NCBI GenBank assembly: GCA_023144145.1
Contig: JAGLGG010000045.1
Location: forward strand, 1 to 5,780
DNA from: Anaerolineales bacterium
GTDB lineage: Bacteria; Chloroflexota; Anaerolineae; Anaerolineales; E44-bin32
Direction of reading: 5' to 3'
Length of the DNA: 5,780 nucleotides
Position numbers and translations under genes: made by a program. The notes below the pieces were generated by a model that had not been told where the DNA came from, ran no database searches, and saw only the letters and a list, made by a program, of their open reading frames with translations. Shown here piece after piece: positions 1-5,780 of this stretch (the first letter of the stretch is position 1; each line of letters opens with the position of its first letter).

Positions 1-1077
1 ACCCAGGACAATCATGCTTATCCAGACCGCGATTTGGCCAGAGATGCCCCAGCGTTCGATCCAAAGACCAAAAATCATCATCAAAAAGGGGAGTAACAGG
101 ACATAGTCTTCAGTGGAAATATGGGGTTCAAATAAAATCGAAACCGAAATTGTCAATGCCGCGGTCCATAAGAACCAGCCCACATTCTTTCCCCATACTT
201 GTATCCATTCCCAAATAATGAACACAAAGAGAGCTGCCGGAAAACCAATTCGAAGCCAAGCAGCTGTTGAAGAAAACGAATCAACCAGAATACTACTCAC
301 CGAGTAAGTCATTCCCTTATTAAAGAGCTCTAAGGTTTGCTGGATCCATTCAAATGGCCAACTTGGTTGCGCAATTAAAGACAGACCTAGTATCAAAATG
401 TGAAAAACAACTGTCGACCAAAACAACTGCCATCGTTGAGTTGAGATCGCCCACAATAAAACCAAAAGGACAATGATCACTGACATTTGCGGTTGGATGA
501 ATGCAAACGCTAACAGTAATCCAGCAATCCAGTCGTTTTCATGTTGGATTGCAAGGAGAGCTCCTGAAATCAGGACTGCTCCAAGGATCGATATGGGTCC
601 AAGAATAATTGCACGCACTCCGTGATACCAGAGCAGTGCGAAAACAAAACTTCCAAGCAAGAGCAATCGACTTGGACTCCATTTCACCAATTGAATGCCA
701 ATGAACGTGAGTGCCAATAGCCCAACTTCAAGTGTTGTCATCCACATCGCACGAGCTATGTCGATAGAGAGCAGCGTGAATGGTGCATAAACCACAATGG
801 CAGGTAGTGGGGGTGTGAAATATCCAAGAAATTCACCAGATTCTGGGTTTGCTGGTCGACCATAAAGCGCAGTTTGAACTTCACGGCGCACACCAGGATC
901 ATAAGGGCTATTTCCACCCTCAACCCAAGAATTCGCGGCTGTCCAACTCGCCAGGAATTCATTCCCGCCTGGGGATTCGAGCACGAAGCGATAGTTCGCA
1001 TAGCTAAGCAGAATTAGCAACCCAGGTAACAAAATTATTAACGATGTTCGAAGCCAGGACGGATATCGCGGTCGCAT
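1..1077 (-). CDS. DUF2029/GT87-like polytopic membrane glycosyltransferase (C-terminus beyond left edge)
   Basis: The reading frame stays open from ATG 1077 to the left edge, giving 359 codons with no stop. The protein has about ten hydrophobic segments, the first at residues 11-27. The first outer loop carries a GT87/DUF2029 pattern: NEFLASWTAAN (39-49), then GNSPYD (55-60) and GYFTPPLPAIV (85-95), resembling the family's 'D..vYw.a......g..pYd......Y.yPP'. A later GP(I)S...GLLLAFAFIQPQ (160-197) resembles the usual 'GQ...G.lLalal.KPQ'. Family members use polyprenyl-phosphate-linked sugars (for example mannose or arabinose) and act on the outer face of the membrane. Glu-40 stands where Asp is common, and QPQ replaces KPQ, so substrate and activity are uncertain. 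The ATG was chosen because AAGG lies 7 nt upstream. The gene is on the same strand as its upstream neighbour but 244 bp away, with its own candidate promoter. Most members run to roughly 400-450 residues, so a modest C-terminal part is missing. Confidence 0.8.
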   Translation of the reverse strand, partial: MRPRYPSWLRTSLIILLPGLLILLSYANYRFVLESPGGNEFLASWTAANSWVEGGNSPYDPGVRREVQTALYGRPANPESGEFLGYFTPPLPAIVVYAPFTLLSIDIARAMWMTTLEVGLLALTFIGIQLVKWSPSRLLLLGSFVFALLWYHGVRAIILGPISILGAVLISGALLAIQHENDWIAGLLLAFAFIQPQMSVIIVLLVLLWAISTQRWQLFWSTVVFHILILGLSLIAQPSWPFEWIQQTLELFNKGMTYSVSSILVDSFSSTAAWLRIGFPAALFVFIIWEWIQVWGKNVGWFLWTAALTISVSILFEPHISTEDYVLLLPFLMMIFGLWIERWGISGQIAVWISMIVLG

Positions 1078-1084
1078 TTAAACG

Positions 1085-1088
1085 CCTT
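1085..1088 (-). promoter_or_regulatory. Shine-Dalgarno AAGG for the GT87-like gene
   Basis: On the minus strand AAGG is followed by seven bases and then ATG (1077-1075). This is normal spacing and supports the chosen start. Confidence 0.6.
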
Positions 1089-1101
1089 GTGTGGGATCAG
1101 A

Positions 1102-1129
1102 CACGTCGTAATACGTGGTCACCTGGTGA
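1102..1129. repeat. Two adjacent short dyads in the leader of the GT87-like gene
   Basis: The first dyad is CACGT (1102-1106) and ACGTG (1113-1117), separated by 6 bases. The second, one base further on, is TCACC (1119-1123) and GGTGA (1125-1129) around a single central base. Both lie between the candidate -10 box and the start codon, just downstream of the predicted transcription start. The one-base centre of the second rules out an RNA hairpin there, so if functional it would be a protein-binding operator. Five-base arms are short and chance is a real alternative. Confidence 0.3.
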
Positions 1130-1139
1130 ATGTTGGATG

Positions 1140-1168
1140 AGTATACGCCCCACCTATGTTAGGAGCAA
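1140..1168 (-). promoter_or_regulatory. Candidate sigma70-type promoter for the GT87-like gene
   Basis: On the minus strand TTGCTC (1168-1163) is followed after exactly 17 bases by TATACT (1145-1140). The -10 box matches the consensus at 5 of 6 positions; the -35 box keeps the TTG and matches 3 of 6. The predicted start of transcription is near 1133, giving a leader of about 55 nt before ATG 1077. The position in the only sizeable same-strand gap supports an independent transcript for this gene, although read-through from the upstream gene is not excluded. Confidence 0.45.
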
Positions 1169-1321
1169 AATTTGAATTGAGCAGTATTCAGAGGTGTTTT
1201 CAGATGGTTCATTCAAATAATCAACATCGCCACAGAAAAAAAAGGTCAATCGCAATCAGCGGAAGCCCACTTATACCCCCCCACTCACCTCGATGGCAGT
1301 TTTTCAGTGCGCTCATCAATA
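1169..1321. other. Remaining intergenic stretch with G7 and T8 tracts
   Basis: Between the stop of the STT3-like gene and the candidate promoter there is no convincing gene. On the minus strand it holds a run of seven G (1282-1276) and a run of eight T (1243-1236). The T run could mark transcript termination, but I find no stable inverted repeat directly before it, so I do not call an intrinsic terminator. A 31-codon frame crosses both runs (see rejected items). Confidence 0.5.
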
Positions 1322-2830
1322 CTATTTAGGGGGACTAGTAAACACGACTGCTCTTGAGTCTTCAAATTGGATTATCCAACCACTTCCTTTCAATGCCTGG
1401 GTAAGAGGGGCATGTGGCTCAATCATCACAAGCTGGATATCCCAGCGCATCAATTCCTGCTCCCACCCAGAACCAGCCAACCATATATTGAAATACTGAT
1501 CCAAAATCTCATCACCAAAGAGATCTGTTCTTCCATCGACAAAACTTAGATACTCGGGATAGAGTTCCCACACGACGTATCCACCCCAGTTATATGAATT
1601 GAAAAGCTCTCCCGTAAACTGCTCCCTTTCAATTAGTTCAAACGCCTCGACTGGTATTTGATCCTGAACCCTTTCAGCATTTATTTCATCTGGAAGCTCT
1701 TTTGCAATTTTCAGTGATGCGGCAACGATGAATAAAATTAGAAGCGTCCAATTCAAGACACGCATCAAACTCTCAGAGAAATCCTCACCAGGTTTAATTT
1801 TAGAGATCACGTGATCAGTTATTGAACTTGCATGCCGGAAAAGAATTGGGAGCGCGGCCAAGCTGAATAGCGCGATATTTCGCCCTGCCGTCAGACTTAG
1901 ATAGCCAAGCACGAGGGGAATCAGAACATCAACTGCAATGATTTTTCTTCTGGAGAGTGCCAGTGAAATCCATGTCATGAAAAACATTGCAAGAAAGGGG
2001 AGAGTTTCCCGACCATGAAAATCAGGCGTTTGCCACTCCGCGATGTAGTTCTGTAATGCTTGTATTGAGATTGTTTTGAAGGGGTATATCAGCATCACAG
2101 CACCATTTGGATTAAGAATTACTGCGACTAATGAGACCAAGCTCACAAGAATACCAGTGGTGATATATTTGCCTTGCTCTTGCCAGATATCTGTGAATCT
2201 GGTCCGATCATCAATAAGCTCTATAGCGACATCGATTAACTTGGAAATGAGGTACAACCCAACAAAGAGAAACCCAATGGCAAACCCGCCGTGGACGTTT
2301 ACCCAAAGAATCATCACAAGCGGAAAGAACCACAGATCTCGAATCTTCCCGTTTCTCCAGCGCTCTAACAAAAAGATTGTGACACCACTAAGAGCAAAGG
2401 ATATTATTTGCGGGCGTGCCGACCAGTAAACTGACGAGGCCGACACGGCCAGTAACAATAAAAATGCTTTTAATAAATCTCGACCTTCTAAAACGCGCCA
2501 AACAAATATGAATGCAATAACAATCATCACGCCTGTAAAAATATTCAATCCAGCATAGCTGAACCAATCAAAAACCCTGAATAACACAACCTGTGACAAC
2601 CAACCCGGATAAATCCAGGGCTGCCCTTGCCGAGTCAGAGAGAATGGATCCGATTTTAATATCTCGCCCCGTTCTAGAATTTCCTGTCCTGCGCGTAGAT
2701 GCCACCAGGTGTCATTCGCCACCGATGGATTGATAGCCATCGCGATAATACTTATCAGAGCCAACGTACGAACCAGCCGAGAAAAATTTAACATGTTTAT
2801 CTGCATCATCTCCTGACGAAGGTCACGCAA
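1322..2830 (-). CDS. Uncharacterised GT-C-like polytopic membrane protein with STT3-like motif spacing
   Basis: A 502-residue protein with a first membrane segment at about residues 20-37, roughly 10-12 segments in all, and a soluble extracytoplasmic C-terminal domain from about 380. The first outer loop reads NDTWWHLRAG (39-48), then SDPFSLT (60-66) and WIYPGW (72-77); Asp-40 sits where GT-C enzymes keep their catalytic acid. Other conserved-looking blocks are SARPQI (137-142), WVNVHGGF (176-183), LNPNG (239-243) and TAGRNIALF (314-322). After the last helix come NSYNWGGYVVWELYP (411-425) and FVDGRTDLFG (430-439). I recognise this architecture from unnamed bacterial membrane proteins but know no assigned reaction; glycosyl transfer is inferred. 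Translation probably begins at TTG 2830, with GGAG 5 nt upstream. ATG codons at residues 8, 9 and 13 are alternatives with less suitable spacing. It follows the upstream gene by 14 bp, so the two form an operon. Confidence 0.85.
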   Translation of the reverse strand: MRDLRQEMMQINMLNFSRLVRTLALISIIAMAINPSVANDTWWHLRAGQEILERGEILKSDPFSLTRQGQPWIYPGWLSQVVLFRVFDWFSYAGLNIFTGVMIVIAFIFVWRVLEGRDLLKAFLLLLAVSASSVYWSARPQIISFALSGVTIFLLERWRNGKIRDLWFFPLVMILWVNVHGGFAIGFLFVGLYLISKLIDVAIELIDDRTRFTDIWQEQGKYITTGILVSLVSLVAVILNPNGAVMLIYPFKTISIQALQNYIAEWQTPDFHGRETLPFLAMFFMTWISLALSRRKIIAVDVLIPLVLGYLSLTAGRNIALFSLAALPILFRHASSITDHVISKIKPGEDFSESLMRVLNWTLLILFIVAASLKIAKELPDEINAERVQDQIPVEAFELIEREQFTGELFNSYNWGGYVVWELYPEYLSFVDGRTDLFGDEILDQYFNIWLAGSGWEQELMRWDIQLVMIEPHAPLTQALKGSGWIIQFEDSRAVVFTSPPK

Positions 2831-2835
2831 TCAAT

Positions 2836-2839
2836 CTCC
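2836..2839 (-). promoter_or_regulatory. Shine-Dalgarno GGAG deciding a TTG start
   Basis: The 14-base gap between the stop of the upstream gene (2845-2847) and TTG 2830 contains GGAG on the minus strand, 5 bases before the TTG. A second AGGAG lies inside the frame directly before ATG codons 8-9, but too close to them for normal spacing. This favours the non-ATG start, which is likely translated in coupling with the upstream gene. Confidence 0.5.
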
Positions 2840-2844
2840 AAGGA

Positions 2845-4503
2845 CTACTGGATTTCTTCCTCCTGCTGTTCATCTCCCCAGCTTTCTATCTGTAAATCCT
2901 GTGGTGTAACTAGTGAAGATAATTGGTAATAAAGGTGGTAATCGCCAATCCACTTTTCTTTCCAGGTAATCCCTCTCGCTTTGAAATTGGATTCCAAGCG
3001 CAGATCCAATTCCGGATGATTCGTAGTTATGAACGCAGCTCGATCACTCTGAGCAACATCTAAATCATAAAGCTGATAGCGATTATCACGGCTCGTGTAG
3101 CGAAAATCTTCATGGTATGGCAATTTTGGAACAAAGATTACGCGCTCCTCGGACAAAAACGCAATCGGGTAAGTGACCCAATAATTGGAATATCCTCGGG
3201 TTTCTCCATTTTGTTGGAGGAACTCAATTAGCTTGCTATCATAAGAATGATCGATCCACGTGACCGGATCAAATTGGGTTGTCAATCCTGGAGGCTTTCG
3301 AACTGCAGATTGCATCGTCCCCCACAAATTGAACAATAGAATTCCGGCGATGACAACATATATCTTGGTATTAGAAACACCCTGCTTTGAGAAACCATCC
3401 AAAACCATCCCCGCAAGTAGCGCCATAGGGACTACCAAAGGAAGGAAATAACGACCGGATGGATCAGCACCAAAAGGAGTGAATATAAAGCCAGTCATCA
3501 ATGTAATCCCAACCCCGAAGAGGAGCCAACGCCCTTCAAAGGACTCATCCCTAGCTCTTAGATTTCTGATGCTAAACATTATGACGGTTAGCCAAAATGC
3601 GAGTGCTAATGGAATTAGCGGGGCTGCAAGCCACCGAATTCCCCAAGGTGGCCTTAATCCAAATACGACTGTTGTGCCAAACAGGAACAGGTTTGTCAAA
3701 TGGTCGTATACCGAAAGGAGGATATTGCTCGCACTTGCCCCTGATATTGCAGAGCCAAACAACTCTCTGAAGAGTACTCCAAATCCGTTATTAATCCCCC
3801 ACACAAATATAGGTGCAACACCGAGCGCGCCTGTGATAAGTGCTGAAGAAATTGCCACCGTTGATAAGCGTTTGCTCCGCTCTCGCACAAGATCATAAAT
3901 CAAGAGTAAAGCGCTGGGCAGAATATATACAATCGTGATGCCGAAGGCCCAAAATCCCAACCCCGAAAGTAAACCCCAAAGGGCATACCATCCTGCTGAA
4001 TGCTTGGATGTCGCACGTAATGCAACGATCAAGATTAGGTTCCCGATTAACAATGCCTCACCATAACCACCAAGTGAAATCGTGGTGTAAAGGGTTGTGT
4101 TAACGGTGGGGATAACGAGAATCACAACCCCCATGAGAGCAACCCTTTCTGATTTAAAGATCATCTTCCCTAGCATTGCTGCGGAGATGATTGTGAATGA
4201 ATATAGGACGATCTGAATAACTCGGATCACAATAACTTTTTGCCCAAACAGATAAAATCCCCCCGCCACGATGGTTGTATCCAGACTTCCCATATATGCC
4301 TGGCCATAAAAGAAAGTGGGCCAACTCCCCCCTAATGTGTGCCTGGCCATTAACGCAACGATCGCCTCATCAGAATTAAATGGAAAAACGTTGAGTGTTA
4401 CCAAAATGATCTTCAAGAGCGCGGAGAGAATTGAAAGCCCGAGTACCCTCACCAAAAAAGGTGAGGGGCGGAATGTCATGCGCTTTCGGGGAGCCAAACC
4501 CAT
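2845..4503 (-). CDS. GT-C membrane glycosyltransferase, PMT_2 / RgtA-D-like, with soluble C-terminal domain
   Basis: From ATG 4503 the product is 552 residues. The first helix is at about 17-38, followed by the outer-loop motif FNSDEAIVALMARH (42-55), whose Asp-45/Glu-46 match the acidic motif of PMT_2/GT39-like enzymes, and by FYGQAYMGSLD (65-75), typical of a bacterial subgroup of that superfamily. About eleven hydrophobic segments follow. From about 415 a hydrophilic domain begins, with GYSNYW (437-442) and FLSEERVIFVPKLPY (449-463), ending in an acidic tail. Such enzymes move sugars from polyprenyl-phosphate carriers to lipids, glycans or proteins outside the cytoplasmic membrane; donor and acceptor here are unknown. 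The frame extends upstream to TTG 4638, but that would overlap the divergent gene's coding start and adds a hydrophilic, non-family-like segment. ATG 4503 has GGGGA at acceptable spacing; GTG 4518 and ATG 4479 are alternatives. It is the first gene of the minus-strand operon. Confidence 0.85.
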   Translation of the reverse strand: MGLAPRKRMTFRPSPFLVRVLGLSILSALLKIILVTLNVFPFNSDEAIVALMARHTLGGSWPTFFYGQAYMGSLDTTIVAGGFYLFGQKVIVIRVIQIVLYSFTIISAAMLGKMIFKSERVALMGVVILVIPTVNTTLYTTISLGGYGEALLIGNLILIVALRATSKHSAGWYALWGLLSGLGFWAFGITIVYILPSALLLIYDLVRERSKRLSTVAISSALITGALGVAPIFVWGINNGFGVLFRELFGSAISGASASNILLSVYDHLTNLFLFGTTVVFGLRPPWGIRWLAAPLIPLALAFWLTVIMFSIRNLRARDESFEGRWLLFGVGITLMTGFIFTPFGADPSGRYFLPLVVPMALLAGMVLDGFSKQGVSNTKIYVVIAGILLFNLWGTMQSAVRKPPGLTTQFDPVTWIDHSYDSKLIEFLQQNGETRGYSNYWVTYPIAFLSEERVIFVPKLPYHEDFRYTSRDNRYQLYDLDVAQSDRAAFITTNHPELDLRLESNFKARGITWKEKWIGDYHLYYQLSSLVTPQDLQIESWGDEQQEEEIQ

Positions 4504-4504
4504 C

Positions 4505-4512
4505 AGTATAAT
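4505..4512 (+). promoter_or_regulatory. Perfect -10 box TATAAT for the rightward gene, overlapping a minus-strand TATACT
   Basis: TATAAT (4507-4512) is followed by six bases and then GTG 4519, so transcription would start at or within a base of the start codon, as in a leaderless mRNA. No purine-rich ribosome site precedes that GTG. A clear -35 box is missing: the best position, 17 bases upstream, reads TTTCGG. On the opposite strand the same bases give TATACT (4510-4505), a 5/6 match that could serve the leftward gene if it starts at ATG 4479. The hexamer is visible; promoter function is inference. Confidence 0.45.
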
Positions 4513-4518
4513 CCCCAC

Positions 4519-5780
4519 GTGAAGAAATTTCGCTTCTATTACCTCGAAATCATCATTATCAGTCTGATGATTATTGCACGCGTCGTACCTGGTCCCAGAA
4601 CTATTGATGATGCTTATATAACCTTCAGATATGCACAAAACATCATTGATGGTAATGGTATGGTTTACAACCCCGGCGAAAGGGTTTTAGGAACTACCAC
4701 GCCCATATATTCATTCACGATGGCCATCTTAGGCAGCATATTTGGGGGCGTTGATGCACCATATCCCTGGATTTCCCTACTTGTAAATACCTTTGCAGAT
4801 GCTCTCACTGCCATCTTGCTCATACGACTTGGCCAAAGCTTAGGTCATCGACGGGCAGGTTATGCCACCGCGTTTATTTGGTCTATTGCGCCAATGTCCG
4901 TTACCTTCGCAATCGGTGGTATGGAAACAAGCGTATTTGTATGTCTGATGGTTGCCACATTTTACTTTTATTCAAAGGGCTCGCTAGTCCCTGCGAGCAT
5001 GATGGCAAGCCTAAGTTTACTGACTCGACCTGATGCACTGCTCTTTATCTTACCGCTTGGTCTGGACCGCTTGCGACGCGCTATCTTCGTCCGCCAATCC
5101 AGCCTGAGGGAGCGCATATCATTTAATGAGGTTGCTGCATTTGCTGTTCCGACCCTTTTATGGGTTGTTTTCGCATTTCTCTACTTTGGCAATCCACTCC
5201 CAAATTCCATTGCTGCCAAGACCGCCGCCTATCTCCTTCCTGGCGAAGCAGCTTTGATTCGATTGCTTCAACATTATGCGACTCCCTTTTTGGGTCATTT
5301 AGCGTTTGGCAGGATTTGGATCATTCTGGGTTTTATCTTATTCCCCATCGTATTTGGATTGGGTGCCTTAAGAGTTATCCGAGAAAAACCCAGTAATTGG
5401 GTCATCCTCGCCTACCCCTGGATTTATATAGTCGCTTTCTCGATCGCCAATCCTCTAATATTTCGTTGGTATCTCACCCCTCCCCTGCCAGTTTACTTCA
5501 TGGGAATATTCATGGGATTCGAGCGAATCGCTCAAGATATTAAAAGGCCTATGCTGACAATCATAGTAGCGGTGGTCGCCTTTACTTTAACGGCGAATGG
5601 CTGGACCCTTCACCCTGATCATGGCCCCGATCGTCCGGCGCCTGACATGGCATACATTAAGCTTGAGCTGATGTACGAAGAAGTCGGGCGAGAATTGAAG
5701 AATAAGATCGCTTCTGATGAGACCCTCGCTGCTGGAGATATTGGCGCGCTCGGTTATTTTTCACGTGCCAGGATCCTTGA
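4519..5780 (+). CDS. AftB-like GT-C membrane glycosyltransferase (C-terminus beyond right edge)
   Basis: An open frame of 420 full codons from GTG 4519 runs off the right edge. After a short first helix (about 8-23), the outer loop reads IDDAYITFRYAQNI (29-42), then GNGMVYNPGE (45-54) and GTTTPIYS (58-65). This paired-Asp pattern is typical of the group containing mycobacterial AftB-like arabinofuranosyltransferases and related polyprenyl-phosphate-sugar enzymes. Further family-like blocks are GGMETSVF (133-140), LTRPDALLF (168-176), NPLPNSIAAK (225-234), RWYLTPPLPVY (316-326) and AAGDIGALGYFS (404-415), the last opening a soluble outer domain. The final two bases, GA, after RIL fit the Asp usual at that point. 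AftB function itself is not implied; the sugar is unknown. An in-frame stop at 4462-4464 and no ATG, GTG or TTG before 4519 make this GTG the first possible start; ATG 4567 would fall inside the first helix. It is transcribed away from the neighbouring operon. Confidence 0.85.
   Translation, partial: MKKFRFYYLEIIIISLMIIARVVPGPRTIDDAYITFRYAQNIIDGNGMVYNPGERVLGTTTPIYSFTMAILGSIFGGVDAPYPWISLLVNTFADALTAILLIRLGQSLGHRRAGYATAFIWSIAPMSVTFAIGGMETSVFVCLMVATFYFYSKGSLVPASMMASLSLLTRPDALLFILPLGLDRLRRAIFVRQSSLRERISFNEVAAFAVPTLLWVVFAFLYFGNPLPNSIAAKTAAYLLPGEAALIRLLQHYATPFLGHLAFGRIWIILGFILFPIVFGLGALRVIREKPSNWVILAYPWIYIVAFSIANPLIFRWYLTPPLPVYFMGIFMGFERIAQDIKRPMLTIIVAVVAFTLTANGWTLHPDHGPDRPAPDMAYIKLELMYEEVGRELKNKIASDETLAAGDIGALGYFSRARIL
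4570..4578 (-). promoter_or_regulatory. Weak extended -10 candidate for the leftward operon
   Basis: On the minus strand TGC precedes AATAAT (4575-4570), an extended -10 pattern with 5/6 match. CTGGGA lies 17 bases upstream (4598-4593) and matches the -35 consensus at only 3 positions. Transcription would begin near 4563 and give a leader of about 60 nt to ATG 4503. The whole element lies inside the coding sequence of the divergent gene, which is AT-rich here, so chance is a serious alternative. Confidence 0.2.

Noticed and set aside
756..1001. 81-codon minus-strand frame inside the GT87-like gene.
   Set aside because: It is an out-of-frame shadow of the longer frame that carries the GT87-like motifs.
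1236..1250. T8 run on the minus strand as a rho-independent terminator.
   Set aside because: The bases just before the run form no stem beyond about three pairs; the only repeat there is a direct one (GATTGCGATTG).
1221..1316. 31-codon minus-strand frame (ATG 1316) starting five bases after the stop of the STT3-like gene, with a hydrophobic tail (LPLIAIDLFFLW).
   Set aside because: There is no Shine-Dalgarno site. The hydrophobic part comes largely from translating the T8 run, and the frame crosses G7 and T8 homopolymers. No known small-protein family is recognisable. Conservation of the frame in relatives would be needed to revive it.
3479..3898. 139-codon plus-strand frame opposite the leftward PMT_2-like gene, and a similar 117-codon frame at 2076-2429.
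   Set aside because: Both lie wholly antisense to well supported membrane-protein genes. Their products are rich in S, T, P and N without family motifs, as expected for complementary reading of hydrophobic codons.
4504..4638. N-terminal extension of the leftward GT-C gene to TTG 4638 (597 residues).
   Set aside because: The extra 45 residues are hydrophilic and unlike the family. They lie antisense to the conserved IDDAYI loop and first helix of the divergent gene, which explains why the frame stays open.
1..5780. Search for CRISPR repeats, tRNA, insertion-sequence ends, or defence or biosynthetic systems.
   Set aside because: No spaced direct repeats, cloverleaf sequence, terminal inverted repeats with a transposase, or non-glycosyltransferase enzymes were seen. 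The window is almost wholly membrane-enzyme coding sequence.

Overview
The window is filled by four large polytopic membrane proteins that look like GT-C-type, polyprenyl-phosphate-sugar-dependent glycosyltransferases. It holds no tRNA, rRNA, CRISPR array or recognisable mobile element. Base composition is moderate (mid-40s % GC by eye). Several such enzymes clustered together, with none of the usual soluble GT-A/GT-B partners in view, is a pattern I associate with Chloroflexota (Anaerolineae-like) and other bacteria rich in membrane glycosyltransferases. That taxonomic guess is weak inference and rests on no marker gene.

Layout. Three genes lie on the minus strand and read right to left: 4503-2845 (a PMT_2/RgtA-D-like GT-C enzyme), 2830-1322 (an uncharacterised GT-C-like protein with STT3-like motif spacing) and 1077-1 (a DUF2029/GT87-like enzyme cut by the left edge). 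The first two are 14 bp apart and almost certainly co-transcribed. A 244-bp gap separates the second from the third; it contains a plausible sigma70 promoter, a Shine-Dalgarno site and two small dyads, so the GT87-like gene probably has its own promoter. A fourth gene runs the opposite way from 4519 to the right edge and resembles the AftB-like/DUF2029-related 'DDAYI..RYA' mannosyl/arabinosyltransferase group.

How the genes work together (inference). Each protein has a conserved acidic residue in the first extracytoplasmic loop, the position of the catalytic base in GT-C enzymes. Three also carry, or begin, a soluble extracytoplasmic C-terminal domain. The set fits modification of a cell-surface glycan, lipid or protein on the outer face of the membrane, each enzyme adding a sugar from a polyprenyl-phosphate donor. 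The sugar and acceptor cannot be read from the sequence.

The most unusual regulatory feature is the divergent start region at 4503-4521. The palindrome CACGTG carries a GTG codon in frame with each of the two divergent genes. A perfect TATAAT lies exactly where a leaderless plus-strand transcript would need it, and the promoter of the minus-strand gene must overlap the coding start of its neighbour or the same -10 box.
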